A stretch of DNA of 64,000 nt from assembly GCF_016785085.1 (NCBI RefSeq), contig NZ_JAENHO010000005.1, positions 372,001 through 436,000 on the forward strand, written 5' to 3'. The notes below the pieces were generated by a model, which did not search any database, had not been told where the DNA came from, and saw nothing but the letters and a program-made list of their open reading frames with translations. This document shows, one piece after another, positions 40,106 to 49,370 of this stretch (positions are counted from its first letter, which is position 1; each line of letters opens with the position of its first letter). The DNA is from Paractinoplanes lichenicola (GTDB lineage: Bacteria; Actinomycetota; Actinomycetes; Mycobacteriales; Micromonosporaceae). Both the position numbers and the translations under genes were made by a program.

Positions 40106-40726
40106 CTAGATGGCCTGGCCGAGCTCGACCTTCGGCTTGGGCACCCGCATGCGGCGGAACGTCAGGCCCCGCATCACGCCGTAGATCTGCAGCGAGCCGA
40201 CCCGCTGGGTGGTGCCGGGGAAGCGCTCGTTGACCAGGCGCTTGACCTTGCGCGAGATCAGCACGCTGTCGACGATCACGCCGAGGGCCAGCATCAGCCA
40301 CAGCAGGTTGCTGGCGAGCTGGACGGCGGGGATCTGCACGGTCGAGCCGATCAGCACGATCAGCGCGCCGCCGAAGAAGTAGGTGCCGACCGTGCGGCGG
40401 CTGTCGATGATGTCGCGGACCAGCGAGCGCTCGGGGCCGCGGTCACGCGCCAGCAGGTAGCGCTCGTCACCGGCCCGCATGCCCGCGGAGGCCTCGGCCC
40501 GCTCGGCCCGCTGCCGCTCGCGCATCTGCTTGAGCTGCTCGCGGCGGTTGGCCGGGGCGGCCTCGGCGCCCACGCGGCGGCCGGTCGCCGTGCGCTTGGG
40601 CGTGACGACGCCGAGTTCCTTCTTGCTGGGGGTGTAGCCCTTGGGGCGCGGCTCGGCCGGCGTCACCTCCTCCTCGATCTCGGGAGTGGCGACGTCGGAC
40701 TGCTTGCGGCGAAAAAGCGAGGGCAC
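40106..40726 (-). CDS. DUF3043 membrane protein
   Basis: 206 residues. A basic, charged cytoplasmic N-terminus (EPRPKGYTPSKKELGVVTPK) is followed by two membrane helices at about residues 118-160 (TYFFGGALIVLIGSTVQIPA) and a soluble C-terminus with KVKRLVNERFPGTT. It matches DUF3043, a conserved actinobacterial family that lies near nadA and cob genes. Function unknown. GTG 40726 gives VPSLFRRKQ, the usual N-terminus. Confidence 0.88.
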   Translation of the reverse strand: MPSLFRRKQSDVATPEIEEEVTPAEPRPKGYTPSKKELGVVTPKRTATGRRVGAEAAPANRREQLKQMRERQRAERAEASAGMRAGDERYLLARDRGPERSLVRDIIDSRRTVGTYFFGGALIVLIGSTVQIPAVQLASNLLWLMLALGVIVDSVLISRKVKRLVNERFPGTTQRVGSLQIYGVMRGLTFRRMRVPKPKVELGQAI

Positions 40727-40742
40727 GCTCAGAGAGTAGCCA

Positions 40743-40773
40743 AGCGGCGCGGTGTGATTCACACCGCGCCGCT
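40743..40773 (-). terminator. Long hairpin terminator after murA
   Basis: AGCGGCGCGGTGTGA and TCACACCGCGCCGCT are perfectly complementary (15 bases) around one base, giving about 13 usable pairs. It lies 22 bases after the murA stop and ends before the DUF3043 start. Confidence 0.85.
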
Positions 40774-40794
40774 GATAGTGATGAAACTGAAGGG

Positions 40795-42150
40795 CTAGAG
40801 GCGCTCGACGTGGGCGCCGAGCGCCGCCAGCTTGCCCTCGAAGTCCTCGTAGCCGCGGTTGATCAGGTCGACGCCGTAGACGCGCGAGGTGCCCTCGGCG
40901 GCCAGCGCCGCGATCAGGTGGGCGAAGCCGGCCCGCAGGTCGGGGATCACCAGGTCGGCCGCGTGCAGCTTGGACGGGCCGGCGATGACGGCGGAGTGCT
41001 TGAAGTTGCGGCGGCCGAACCGGCACGGGGTGCCACCCAGGCAGTCGCGGTAGACCTGGATCGTCGCGCCCATCTGGTTGAGCGCGTCGGTGTAGCCCAG
41101 CCGCTGCTCGTAGACGGTCTCGTGCATGATCGACAGGCCGCGGGCCTGGGTCAGCGCGACCACCAGGGGCTGCTGCCAGTCGGTCATGAAGCCGGGGTGC
41201 ACGTCGGTCTCGAGCGCGACGGCCTGCAGCTCGTGGCCGGGGTGCCAGAACTTGATGCCGCCCTCGGCGCCGGTCACGCCCGCGCGGGCCACCCGGTCGT
41301 CGGTGATCTGGAACTCGCCGCCGATCGACCGGAAGACGTTGAGGAACGTCATCATGTCCTGCTGACGGGCGCCGAGCACCTCGATCTCGCCCTTGGTCGC
41401 GAGCGCGGCGGCGGCCCAGCTGGCGGCCTCGATCCGGTCGGGGATCGGCTTGTGCTGGTAGCCGTGCAGCCGCGGCACACCCTGGATCTCGATGACCCGG
41501 TCGGTGTGCACCGTGATGATCGCGCCCATCTTCTGCAGGACGCAGATCAGGTCGATGATCTCGGGCTCGATGGCCGCGTTGCGCAGCTCGGTGACACCCT
41601 CGGCCCGTACGGCGGTCAGCAGCACCTGCTCGGTGGCGCCGACGCTCGGGTAGGGCAGCTCGAGCTTGGCGCCCTTGAGGCCGTGGGGCGCGCTCAGGTG
41701 CATGCCCTCGGGCGTCTTGTCGACGACCGCGCCGAACTCGCGCAGCGCCTGGATGTGGAAGTCGATCGGGCGCGGGCCGATGTGGCAGCCGCCGAGGTCG
41801 GGGATGAACGCGTGACCCAGGCGGTGCAGCAGCGGGCCGCAGAACAGGATCGGGATGCGGCTCGAGCCGGCGTGCACGTTGATCTCGTCGGTGCTGGCGC
41901 TCTCCACATTTGTGGGGTCCATGACGATCTCGCCGTCGTCGGCACCGTCGCTGACCTTGACGCCGTGCAGTTCGAGCAGGCCGCGGACGACCTCGACGTC
42001 GCGGATGCGCGGGACGTCGAACAGGACGCTCGGGGTCTCGCCCAGCAGGGCGGCCACCATCGCCTTGGAAACAAGATTTTTGGCGCCACGGACCCGGATC
42101 TGACCCTGCAGCGGCGTACCGCCGTGCACGACCAAGACGTCGTCGGTCAA
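40795..42150 (-). CDS. murA: UDP-N-acetylglucosamine 1-carboxyvinyltransferase
   Basis: First committed step of peptidoglycan synthesis; adds enolpyruvate to UDP-GlcNAc. 451 residues, with the PEP-binding RVRGAKNLVSKAMVAALL and the active-site loop PDLGGCHIGPRPIDFH, where Cys (not Asp) is present, so fosfomycin sensitivity would be expected by this residue. The RPDR-like Arg in the C-terminal half is in VIPDLRAGFAHLIAALAA. I choose TTG 42150: it has GGAGG five bases upstream, and the protein starts LTDDVLVVHGG. An in-frame extension upstream has no ribosome site. A second murA may exist elsewhere, as in other actinomycetes. Confidence 0.94.
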   Translation of the reverse strand: MTDDVLVVHGGTPLQGQIRVRGAKNLVSKAMVAALLGETPSVLFDVPRIRDVEVVRGLLELHGVKVSDGADDGEIVMDPTNVESASTDEINVHAGSSRIPILFCGPLLHRLGHAFIPDLGGCHIGPRPIDFHIQALREFGAVVDKTPEGMHLSAPHGLKGAKLELPYPSVGATEQVLLTAVRAEGVTELRNAAIEPEIIDLICVLQKMGAIITVHTDRVIEIQGVPRLHGYQHKPIPDRIEAASWAAAALATKGEIEVLGARQQDMMTFLNVFRSIGGEFQITDDRVARAGVTGAEGGIKFWHPGHELQAVALETDVHPGFMTDWQQPLVVALTQARGLSIMHETVYEQRLGYTDALNQMGATIQVYRDCLGGTPCRFGRRNFKHSAVIAGPSKLHAADLVIPDLRAGFAHLIAALAAEGTSRVYGVDLINRGYEDFEGKLAALGAHVERL

Positions 42151-42361
42151 CGTAACCTCCAGCCGGCGGGCGTCAGTGGGCGCCCGAAGATGATCGAGGG
42201 GCAAGGGGACGGGCAGGGGTACCCGTTCTTGCAACCGGGGAAGCATAGCGCTGAGTGACAGACGCGCCAGTCGTCAAACGCCCGGGCTGGCACGAAACCC
42301 TGATGATTAAGACAACAGAAAGGTAGCTTCGCGCTCAGCGGATCTTGTTGATCACGGTGCG

Positions 42362-43540
42362 TTACGGCAGGGCGAGCATCTGGTCCAGTGCGACACGCGC
42401 GTTGGCCGCCGTTTCCTCGTCCACCGTGATGACGTTCGGCACCCGGCCGGCCACCAGTTCCTCCAGCGCCCACACCAGGTGGGGGAGGTCGATACGGTTC
42501 ATGGTCGAGCAGTAGCAGACCGTACGGTCGAGGAACATGATCTGCTTGTCGGGGTGCGCCAGAGCCAGCCGCCGTACGAGGTTGAGCTCGGTGCCGACCG
42601 CCCAGGCCGACCCGGACGGGGCCGCGTCCAGCGCCTTGATGATGTATTCGGTCGAGCCCACCTGGTCGGCCGCCCGCACGACGTCGTGGCGGCACTCGGG
42701 GTGCACCAGCACGTTGACCCCGGGCACCCGCTCGCGCACCTCGCGCACGCTGTCGAGCGTGAAGCGGCCGTGCACCGAGCAGTGCCCCCGCCACAGGATC
42801 ATGCGGGCGTCACGCAGCTCGTCGTCGGTCAGGCCGCCCCCGGGCTTGTGCGGGTCGTAGAGCACACAGTCGTCGAGATCGAATCCCATCTCCAGGACGG
42901 CCGTGTTGCGTCCCAGGTGCTGGTCGGGCAGGAAGAACACCTTGCTGCCCTGCTCGAACGACCAGGTCAGGGCGCGCTTGGCGTTCGACGACGTGCAGAC
43001 CACGCCCTTGTTGCGGCCCACGAAGCCCTTGATGTCGGCCGACGAGTTCATGTAGGTCACCGGGACGACGTCGGCGGCGATCCCCAGATCCTCGAAGCGC
43101 TCCCACGCGGTCTCGACCTGGCCCAGCACGGCCATGTCGGCCATCGAGCAGCCGGCCGCCAGGTCGGGCAGGATGACCCGCTGCCGGGCGGTGGTGAGGA
43201 TGTCGGCGCTCTCGGCCATGAAGTGCACGCCGCAGAACACGATGAACTCGGCGTCGGGCCGGGCCGCGGCCTGCTGCGCCAGCTTGAAGGAGTCGCCGGT
43301 GACGTCGGCGAACTGGATGACCTCGTCGCGCTGGTAGTGGTGGCCGAGCACGAAGACGCGGTCGCCCAGCGCGGCCTTGGCGGCGGTGGCCCGGGCGACC
43401 AGGTCGGGGTCGCTCGGCGCGGGCAGATCGCCCGGGCAGTCGACGCCGCGCTCGGAGGCGGGGTCGGTGCCCCGGCCCAGCAGGAGCAGGGCGGTGGCGG
43501 TGTTCGAGGGCTCGGTCCAGGTCGACGTCACATTCGCCAT
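42362..43540 (-). CDS. nadA: Quinolinate synthase A
   Basis: Fe4S4 enzyme condensing iminoaspartate and dihydroxyacetone phosphate to quinolinate for NAD synthesis. 392 residues with VFVLGHHYQRDEVIQFAD, FCGVHFMAESADIL, the ligand Cys in FCGVH, GCSM and HPECRHDV, and KPGGGLTDDELRDARM. nadB and nadC, often adjacent in actinomycetes, are absent from the window. ATG 43540 (MANVTSTW) is the first plausible start. The 211-base gap to murA holds no gene I can support. Confidence 0.95.
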   Translation of the reverse strand: MANVTSTWTEPSNTATALLLLGRGTDPASERGVDCPGDLPAPSDPDLVARATAAKAALGDRVFVLGHHYQRDEVIQFADVTGDSFKLAQQAAARPDAEFIVFCGVHFMAESADILTTARQRVILPDLAAGCSMADMAVLGQVETAWERFEDLGIAADVVPVTYMNSSADIKGFVGRNKGVVCTSSNAKRALTWSFEQGSKVFFLPDQHLGRNTAVLEMGFDLDDCVLYDPHKPGGGLTDDELRDARMILWRGHCSVHGRFTLDSVREVRERVPGVNVLVHPECRHDVVRAADQVGSTEYIIKALDAAPSGSAWAVGTELNLVRRLALAHPDKQIMFLDRTVCYCSTMNRIDLPHLVWALEELVAGRVPNVITVDEETAANARVALDQMLALP

Positions 43541-43645
43541 CGTCGCACAAGGCAGGACCGGTAACGGAGTCACAAGAAACACAGCCTTCAGTCCTGTTAC
43601 GGGCGGTGGGTGGGGAGGCGGACGTGGCCTGCCACACTCATACGC

Positions 43646-44749
43646 GTGCGCGTACTGATCTGTCCGGACAAGTTCGCCGGCACCCTGTCCGCCCCCGAGG
43701 TCGCCCAGGCAGTCGTCGATGGCTGGGCCGGACCCGACGACCTGATCAAAAGGCCCCTCTCCGACGGCGGCCCCGGGTTCGTCGAGGTGCTCGCGAGCGC
43801 GCTGCCCGGCCGCCGCGTCCCGGTGCCGACGGTCGACCCGCTCGGGCGTCCGGTCCAGGGCGAGATCCTGCTCTCCGGTCCGACGGCCTACATCGAGAGC
43901 GCGCATGCCTGCGGTCTGCATCTGCTCACTGCCGAGGAGCGAGACCCCAACAGCGCTTCCTCGTACGGGTTGGGCCTGCTCCTGCTGGCGGCGGTCGAAG
44001 CGGGCGCGACCGAGGTCGTGATCGGCCTCGGGGGTTCCGCGGTCAACGACGCCGGGGCCGGCATGCTGGCCGCGCTGGGCGCCGCGCCGGTCGACATTGC
44101 CGGGTACGCCCTGCCGTACGGGGGCGCCTATCTGAACGCGGCGGCCGCGCTCGGTGGCGTGCCCCGGTTGCGGCAGGTCAGCCTGATCGCCGCCACCGAC
44201 GTCGACAACCCGCTGACCGGCCTGCAGGGCGCGAGCAACGTCTTCGGCCCGCAGAAGGGTGCGAGCCGCGAGGACGTCTACCGCCTCGACGCCGCCCTGG
44301 AGCAGTTCGCCGGCGTACTGGAAAAGGCTTTCGGGGTCGAGGATCTGCAGCGGGTCCCCGGTGGTGGCGCGGCGGGCGGGATCGGCGCGGCCCTGATCGC
44401 CCTCGGCGGCCGCGTGGTGTCGGGGATCGGCCTGGTCAGCACGGCCATCGGGCTCGAGAAGGAGCTCGACGCGGCCGACCTGGTGATCACCGGAGAGGGA
44501 TCTTTCGACCACCAGTCGCTGCGCGGCAAGGTGGTGGCCGGCATCGCGAACGCCGCCCGCGACCGGGGCCTGCCCTGCGTCGTGCTGGCCGGGCGCAACG
44601 AGACGGGCTATCGCGAGGCCGCCGCGGCCGGTGTCACCGAGACGTATTCCCTCACCGAGCACTTCGGCAGCACTGATTTGGCGATGAACGAACCCGGGCG
44701 CGGACTGCGCGAGCTGGCACAACGCCTGAGTGAGCAGTGGAGCAGGTGA
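43646..44749 (+). CDS. Glycerate kinase (GckA/GarK type)
   Basis: 367 residues. VRVLICPDKFAGTLSAPEVA at the N-terminus, the acceptor region IKRPLSDGGPGFVEVLAS, IGLGGSAVNDAGAGMLAALG and LVITGEGSFDHQSLRGKV identify the type-II glycerate kinase family. It makes 2- or 3-phosphoglycerate from glycerate. GTG 43646 has no ribosome site; CACACT ends seven bases before it, a weak leaderless-type hexamer. The homologue also lies beside the Fe-S carrier in mycobacteria. Confidence 0.9.
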   Translation: MRVLICPDKFAGTLSAPEVAQAVVDGWAGPDDLIKRPLSDGGPGFVEVLASALPGRRVPVPTVDPLGRPVQGEILLSGPTAYIESAHACGLHLLTAEERDPNSASSYGLGLLLLAAVEAGATEVVIGLGGSAVNDAGAGMLAALGAAPVDIAGYALPYGGAYLNAAAALGGVPRLRQVSLIAATDVDNPLTGLQGASNVFGPQKGASREDVYRLDAALEQFAGVLEKAFGVEDLQRVPGGGAAGGIGAALIALGGRVVSGIGLVSTAIGLEKELDAADLVITGEGSFDHQSLRGKVVAGIANAARDRGLPCVVLAGRNETGYREAAAAGVTETYSLTEHFGSTDLAMNEPGRGLRELAQRLSEQWSR

Positions 44750-44838
44750 ACTGGGACACCCGGATTGGGAATCTTCGGGAATGGGGCTAGCGTTGGCCAG
44801 TACGGCAGATCTGTCCGCACTTGCAGGGAGATAACGCA

Positions 44839-45207
44839 GTGACCACTGAACAGCACACCGAGTCGGCCGAGGCCACCGCCCCGACCACTGTCCTCCTGAC
44901 CGATGTCGCCGCAGTGAAGGTCAAGGCCCTGATCGAGCAGGAAGGCCGCGACGACCTGCGCCTGCGCATCGCGGTTCAGCCCGGTGGCTGCTCCGGCCTG
45001 CGTTACCAGCTGTTCTTCGACGAGCGGTCGCTCGACGGTGACGTCGTCAACGACTTCGGCGGTGTCGAGGTCGTCGTCGACCGCATGAGCGCCCCCTACC
45101 TGGCCGGCGCCACGATCGACTTCGCCGACCGGATCGACGCGCAGGGCTTCACGATCGACAACCCGAACGCGCAGAACTCCTGCGCCTGTGGCGACTCGTT
45201 CCACTGA
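44839..45207 (+). CDS. erpA: A-type iron-sulfur cluster carrier (ErpA/HesB)
   Basis: 122 residues. An acidic disordered N-terminal tail of about 20 residues, then the HesB fold with VQPGGCSGLRY and the C-terminal NAQNSCACGDSFH, giving the three conserved Cys that bind the cluster. It delivers Fe-S clusters to targets such as NadA or LipA (inference from family). GTG 44839 follows GGGAG; an upstream TTG at 44821 is less likely. Confidence 0.92.
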   Translation: MTTEQHTESAEATAPTTVLLTDVAAVKVKALIEQEGRDDLRLRIAVQPGGCSGLRYQLFFDERSLDGDVVNDFGGVEVVVDRMSAPYLAGATIDFADRIDAQGFTIDNPNAQNSCACGDSFH

Positions 45208-45234
45208 TCCACGCCACGCAGCAAGAATCTCTCA

Positions 45235-45264
45235 GCAGGCCGTCCCGTTAACGGGGCGGCCTGC
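45235..45264 (+). terminator. Hairpin terminator after the Fe-S carrier gene
   Basis: GCAGGCC-G-TCCCG and CGGGG-C-GGCCTGC arms around TTAA. It starts 28 bases after the erpA stop and is followed by TGCGTG, not a U run. Confidence 0.75.
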
Positions 45265-45330
45265 TGCGTGTAACCCAGCCGGTAGGCTGCGTACGTAAGC
45301 CCCCCGTTCCCGAAAACTCCGAGGGCCCTC

Positions 45331-46308
45331 ATGAAGATCGCCGTGACCGGTTCGATCGCCACCGACCACCTGATGCACTTCCCGGGGCGGTTCGCCGACC
45401 AGCTCATCGCCGACCAGCTGCACAAGGTCTCGCTCTCGTTCCTCGTCGACGACCTGGTGGTCCGGCGCGGCGGCGTGGCCAGCAACATCTCGTTCGGCAT
45501 GGGCAAGCTGGGTCTGCGGCCGATCCTGGTGGGCGCGGTCGGCGCCGACTTCGCCGACTACCGGTCCTGGCTCGAGCGCCACGGCGTCGACTGCGACTCG
45601 GTGCACGTGAGCGAGGTCGCGCACACGGCCCGCTTCGTCTGCACCACCGACGACGACCTCAACCAGATCGCCTCGTTCTACGCGGGCGCCATGGCCGAGG
45701 CCCGCAACATCGAGCTCTCGCCGGTCGACCAGCGCGCGGGCGGCCTCGACCTCGTGCTGATCAGCGCGAACGACCCGGCCGCGATGATCCGCCACTCGCA
45801 GGAGTGCCGGGCCCGCGGCTTCAAGTTCGCCGCCGACCCGTCGCAGCAGCTCGCCCGCATGGACGGCAGCGACGTGCTCACCCTGATCACCGGCGCCGAC
45901 TACCTGCTGACCAACGAGTACGAGCGCTCGCTGCTCGAGACCAAGGCCGGCCTCACCTCCGAGCAGGTCCTCGAGCAGGTCAAGATCCGGGTCACCACGC
46001 TCGGCAAGGACGGCGTCGAGATCACCGGCCGCGACATCGAGCGCATCCATGTGCCGGTCGCGCGGGACGTGCTGGCCGAGGACCCGACCGGCGTCGGCGA
46101 CGGCTTCCGGGCCGGCTTCTTCAGCGCGGTCTCGTGGGGGCTCGGCCTCGAGCGGGCGGCCCAGGTCGGCTCGCTGGTGGCGGCGCTCGTGCTCGAGTCG
46201 GTCGGCCCCCAGGAGTACGACATCCGCGCCGAGGACTTCGCCAAGCGCTTCGCCGACTCGTACGGCGACGCCGCGGCCGCCGAGATCAGGGCCTACCTTC
46301 CGGCCTGA
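45331..46308 (+). CDS. PfkB-family carbohydrate kinase (adenosine-kinase-like)
   Basis: 325 residues. VRRGGVASNISFGMGKLG near the N-terminus is the first PfkB signature. The second, DPTGVGDGFRAGFFSAVSWG, contains the catalytic Asp and anion hole. The M. tuberculosis counterpart in this genomic position is adenosine kinase, and the N-terminus MKIAVTGSIATDHLMHFPG resembles it, so adenosine is a probable substrate (inference). A TAGGCT hexamer near 45282 could be its -10 element. Confidence 0.9.
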   Translation: MKIAVTGSIATDHLMHFPGRFADQLIADQLHKVSLSFLVDDLVVRRGGVASNISFGMGKLGLRPILVGAVGADFADYRSWLERHGVDCDSVHVSEVAHTARFVCTTDDDLNQIASFYAGAMAEARNIELSPVDQRAGGLDLVLISANDPAAMIRHSQECRARGFKFAADPSQQLARMDGSDVLTLITGADYLLTNEYERSLLETKAGLTSEQVLEQVKIRVTTLGKDGVEITGRDIERIHVPVARDVLAEDPTGVGDGFRAGFFSAVSWGLGLERAAQVGSLVAALVLESVGPQEYDIRAEDFAKRFADSYGDAAAAEIRAYLPA

Positions 46309-46333
46309 TCAGGCGCATGGTCTGATCGGAGTC

Positions 46334-46837
46334 ATGGTCTTAGCGGTCTTCGCCGGTCTGCCCGGTGTCGGAAAGAGCACGCTTGCCGCGCGGGTGGCCA
46401 CTGAGCTGCCCGCGTGCGTGCTGGCGGTCGACACCGTCGACTTCGCGCTCCAGCGATACGAGGTGGTCGAGCCGAGACCCGGTTTCGCCGCGTACGGGAC
46501 GGTGGCCGCGCTGGCCGAGGTGCAGCTCGGCATGGGTCACCACGTGATCATCGACGCGGTCAGCCCGGTCAAGGCGGCCCGCCAGCTGTGGGTCGACGTG
46601 GCCGAGCGGGCCGGCGTGCCGCTGCGCGTGGTCGAGGTGGTGGTCGGTGACGACGCCGAGCATCGCCGCCGGGTCGAGAAGCGCTACGAGACCCGCGACC
46701 ACGACGGCGTGCCCGACTGGGTGCGGGTCCTCGAGCGCCAGGCGGAATACGAGCCGTACCTGGGCCCGCGCCTGGTCGTCGACACGCATCTGGCCAAGGA
46801 GCCGGTCGGGGCGATCGTCCAGTATCTCAGCCTTTAG
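46334..46837 (+). CDS. P-loop kinase-like protein (AAA_33 type)
   Basis: 167 residues. N-terminal Walker A VFAGLPGVGKSTLAARV (about residues 7-23), HHVIIDAVSPVKAARQLWVD at a Walker-B-like strand, then an Arg-rich lid region HRRRVEKRYETRDHDG and the P-x-W-x-x-V-L motif common in small zeta-toxin-like or chloramphenicol-phosphotransferase-like kinases. Substrate unknown. ATG 46334 follows GATCGGAG at a short distance. Confidence 0.8.
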   Translation: MVLAVFAGLPGVGKSTLAARVATELPACVLAVDTVDFALQRYEVVEPRPGFAAYGTVAALAEVQLGMGHHVIIDAVSPVKAARQLWVDVAERAGVPLRVVEVVVGDDAEHRRRVEKRYETRDHDGVPDWVRVLERQAEYEPYLGPRLVVDTHLAKEPVGAIVQYLSL

Positions 46838-46880
46838 GCAGGTCGAAGGGGCGGCTGGCTGGGGTGGTCGGACGGGCTCG

Positions 46881-47093
46881 TCAGCTGAGCCGGCGGACGT
46901 CGAACGTGTTCGCCGCCGGGGAGCCCACGTACTCCTGCTTCTTCATGCGGCACCAGGCCGGGATGTCGTTCGCGGCGGCCGGGTCGTCGGCCAGCACCCG
47001 GACGATCCCGCCGACCTCGACCCGGCCGATCGTCCGGGCCAGCTTGATCACCGGCAGCGGGCACTTCTGACCCAGGCAGTCGAGCTCGATCAC
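46881..47093 (-). CDS. TusA/SirA-like sulfur-carrier protein
   Basis: 70 residues. VIELDCLGQKCPLPVIKLAR with the family CPxP motif and active Cys; the fold ends DIPAWCRMKKQEYVGS. TusA relatives accept persulfide from a cysteine desulfurase. Its GTG start overlaps the stop of the desulfurase gene as GTGA, strongly suggesting the two work together. Confidence 0.88.
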   Translation of the reverse strand: MIELDCLGQKCPLPVIKLARTIGRVEVGGIVRVLADDPAAANDIPAWCRMKKQEYVGSPAANTFDVRRLS

Positions 47094-48235
47094 ATTCCCG
47101 CCGCCCGCCGGATGGTCTCGACCAGGCCCGGCAGCACGGCCAGGAACCGGTCGACGTCGGCCTCGGTCGTGCCGCGGTGCAGCGAGACCCGTACGTTGCC
47201 GTGGCTGAGCACGCCCATCGCCTCGAGCACGTGGCTGGGCCGCAGCGTCGACGCCGTGCACGACGAGCCCGACGAGACCGCGAAGCCGGCCCGGTCGAGC
47301 GCGTGCAGCAGGGCCTCCCCGTCGACGTAGAGGCACGAGAACGTGACCAGGTGCGGCAGCCGCTGCTCGGGATCGCCGACCACCTCGACGTCGGGCACCA
47401 GCTCGGGCACACGCGCGCGGATGCGGTCGACCAGCGCGCTCAGCCGTACGGCCTCGGCCTTTGCCTCGGCCCGGACGGCGCGCAGACTCGCCGCGGCGGC
47501 GACCACCGCGGGCAGATCGACGCTCCCGGGCGTCCCGGGGCGATAAAGATCATCCTGCGGGTACGGGGAGATCCAGCGCACACCTTTGCGCACAACCAGC
47601 ACTCCGACACCCGGCGGGCCACCCCACTTGTGTGCGCTCGCGCTCAGCAGCGACCAGCCCGGCGGCACGTCGGCCCGGCCCACCGACTGGGCGGCGTCGA
47701 CGAAGAGCGGCACGCCGGCCTCGGCGCAGTACGCGGCCGCCGCCGCCACCGGCTGCACCGTGCCCACCTCGTGACTCGCGCTGATCAGCGAGGCCAGCGC
47801 CACCCCGGGCGCGGCGACGGCCCGCTCCCAGGCGTCCAGGTCGAGGCGGCCCAGCCGGTCGACCCCGACCTCGGCCGCCTTGCCCCGGGCGGCCGCGTGC
47901 AGGACGGCCGAGTGCTCGATCGCGGAATGCACCAGCGTGTCGCCCTTGCGGGCCCGCCCGGCGAGCCCCCCGAGCACGGCGGCCTGCGCGGCGGCCGTGC
48001 CCGAGGGCCAGAAGGAGACCTCGTCGGCCCGCACGCCCAAGGCCTCGGCGAAAGCGGCCCGGGCCGCGTCGGAGAGCTGCTGCGCCCGCCGGCCCGCGGC
48101 ATAGAGGCGCGCCGGGTCGGCCCAGCCGTCCTCGAGCGCGGCCAGCAGCGCCTCGCGGGTCACCGGATGCAGTGGACTCGCGGTCGCCGCGTCGAGGTAT
48201 GCGGCCGGACCAGCGGGATCGCCCGTGTATTCCAC
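47090..48235 (-). CDS. Cysteine desulfurase (class V aminotransferase)
   Basis: 381 residues, PLP enzyme removing sulfur from cysteine. SASAHKWGGPPGVG holds the PLP Lys. The persulfide Cys is in SSGSSCTASTLRPSHVL, a NifS/IscS-type motif. The N-terminus YLDAATASPLHPVTREAL matches the family. GTG 48235 is favoured over longer in-frame extensions; the region to 48712 is antisense to ctaC. Followed by, and overlapping, the TusA-like gene. Confidence 0.92.
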   Translation of the reverse strand: MEYTGDPAGPAAYLDAATASPLHPVTREALLAALEDGWADPARLYAAGRRAQQLSDAARAAFAEALGVRADEVSFWPSGTAAAQAAVLGGLAGRARKGDTLVHSAIEHSAVLHAAARGKAAEVGVDRLGRLDLDAWERAVAAPGVALASLISASHEVGTVQPVAAAAAYCAEAGVPLFVDAAQSVGRADVPPGWSLLSASAHKWGGPPGVGVLVVRKGVRWISPYPQDDLYRPGTPGSVDLPAVVAAAASLRAVRAEAKAEAVRLSALVDRIRARVPELVPDVEVVGDPEQRLPHLVTFSCLYVDGEALLHALDRAGFAVSSGSSCTASTLRPSHVLEAMGVLSHGNVRVSLHRGTTEADVDRFLAVLPGLVETIRRAAGM

Positions 48236-48404
48236 CCCAGGAACGGTATCCTCCGAATGTCGAGGGGCATATGCGCGCGCTCGAAGATCGGACCCCCGCA
48301 AAGGTGTGTCAGGGCCTGGTCGAGTAGTGTGCGACCGTCGGTAACGCCTGGCCACTCGTGTCCGTTTCGGGCGGGAGGCGGCGCTGCTAAGGAGGCAAAA
48401 GCAG

Positions 48405-49364
48405 GTGAGCGCAAAGAGTTCGGCCGCGCGGTCGCGAGCTGCAGTCCGGATCGCCGGGCTCGGTCTCAGCGGCACGGCGCTGCTGATGCTGCTCTCGGGA
48501 TGTTCGCTTGAGGGCGTCGGAAGCGCCTTCGGCCACTTCGGATGGCCCGGCAAGGGCATCACCCTGCAGGCGCACAAGATGTACGACCTGTGGATCGCCT
48601 CGACGATCGCGGCGTTGATCGTCGGCGTCTTCGTGTGGGGCCTGATCTTCTGGTGCATCATCCGGTATCGCAAGCGCGGCGACGAGCTGCCCGTGCAGAC
48701 CCGGTTCAACATGCCGATGGAGGTCCTCTACACGGTCACCCCGGTGCTGATCGTGGCGATCCTCTTCTACTACACGGCGATCGTGCAGACCGACGTGGAC
48801 AAGCTCTCGAAGAACCCCGACCAGGTCGTCGAGGTCGTCGCGTTCAAGTGGAACTGGCAGTTCAACTACCGCGACGGCATGGGTAAGGACGCCGGCACGG
48901 TCGCCTCGACAGTCGGCTCGTCCGACGTCATCCCGATCCTGGTCCTCCCGACCAACGAAAAGATCCGGTTCGAGGAGACGAGCAAGGACGTCATCCACTC
49001 GTTCTGGGTCCCCGAGATCCTGTTCAAGCGGGACGTCTTCCCGGGCAGTGTGCGCAACACCTTCGAGATCACTCTCGACAAGGAGGGCCGCTACGTCGGC
49101 CGCTGCGCCGAGCTCTGCGGGACGTATCACGCCTTCATGAACTTCGAGCTCGTCGTGGTCTCACCCGAGCGGTTCGATCAGTTCCTGGCGGCCAAGCGGG
49201 ACGGGTCCTCCACGCAGGAGGCCATGGCCGCGATCGGCTTCACCGGCGATCAGATGTACGCGACGACGACCGAGCCGTTCGACACGCGGCGCCAGAAGAA
49301 CAACTGGAACCAGCGTGGCGCGGTCGCGGCCGGCACGGGCGCCGCCGCGACGGCCGGGAAGTAG
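48405..49364 (+). CDS. ctaC: Cytochrome c oxidase subunit II
   Basis: Membrane electron entry subunit of the aa3 oxidase. 319 residues, predicted lipoprotein: LLMLLSGC lipobox with Cys33. Two membrane helices (about 62-85 and 103-125) precede the CuA domain. The CuA ligands are in CAELCGTYHAFM, with the upstream HSFWVPEILFKRDVFPG. A C-terminal extension of about 60 residues is Thr/Ala-rich. GTG 48405 follows GGAGG. ctaD does not follow; ctaF does. Confidence 0.95.
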   Translation: MSAKSSAARSRAAVRIAGLGLSGTALLMLLSGCSLEGVGSAFGHFGWPGKGITLQAHKMYDLWIASTIAALIVGVFVWGLIFWCIIRYRKRGDELPVQTRFNMPMEVLYTVTPVLIVAILFYYTAIVQTDVDKLSKNPDQVVEVVAFKWNWQFNYRDGMGKDAGTVASTVGSSDVIPILVLPTNEKIRFEETSKDVIHSFWVPEILFKRDVFPGSVRNTFEITLDKEGRYVGRCAELCGTYHAFMNFELVVVSPERFDQFLAAKRDGSSTQEAMAAIGFTGDQMYATTTEPFDTRRQKNNWNQRGAVAAGTGAAATAGK

Positions 49365-49370
49365 GGGAAC

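Noticed and set aside
42151..42361. Small gene between murA and nadA
   Set aside because: No frame with a plausible start and actinomycete codon pattern; regarded as leader and spacer.
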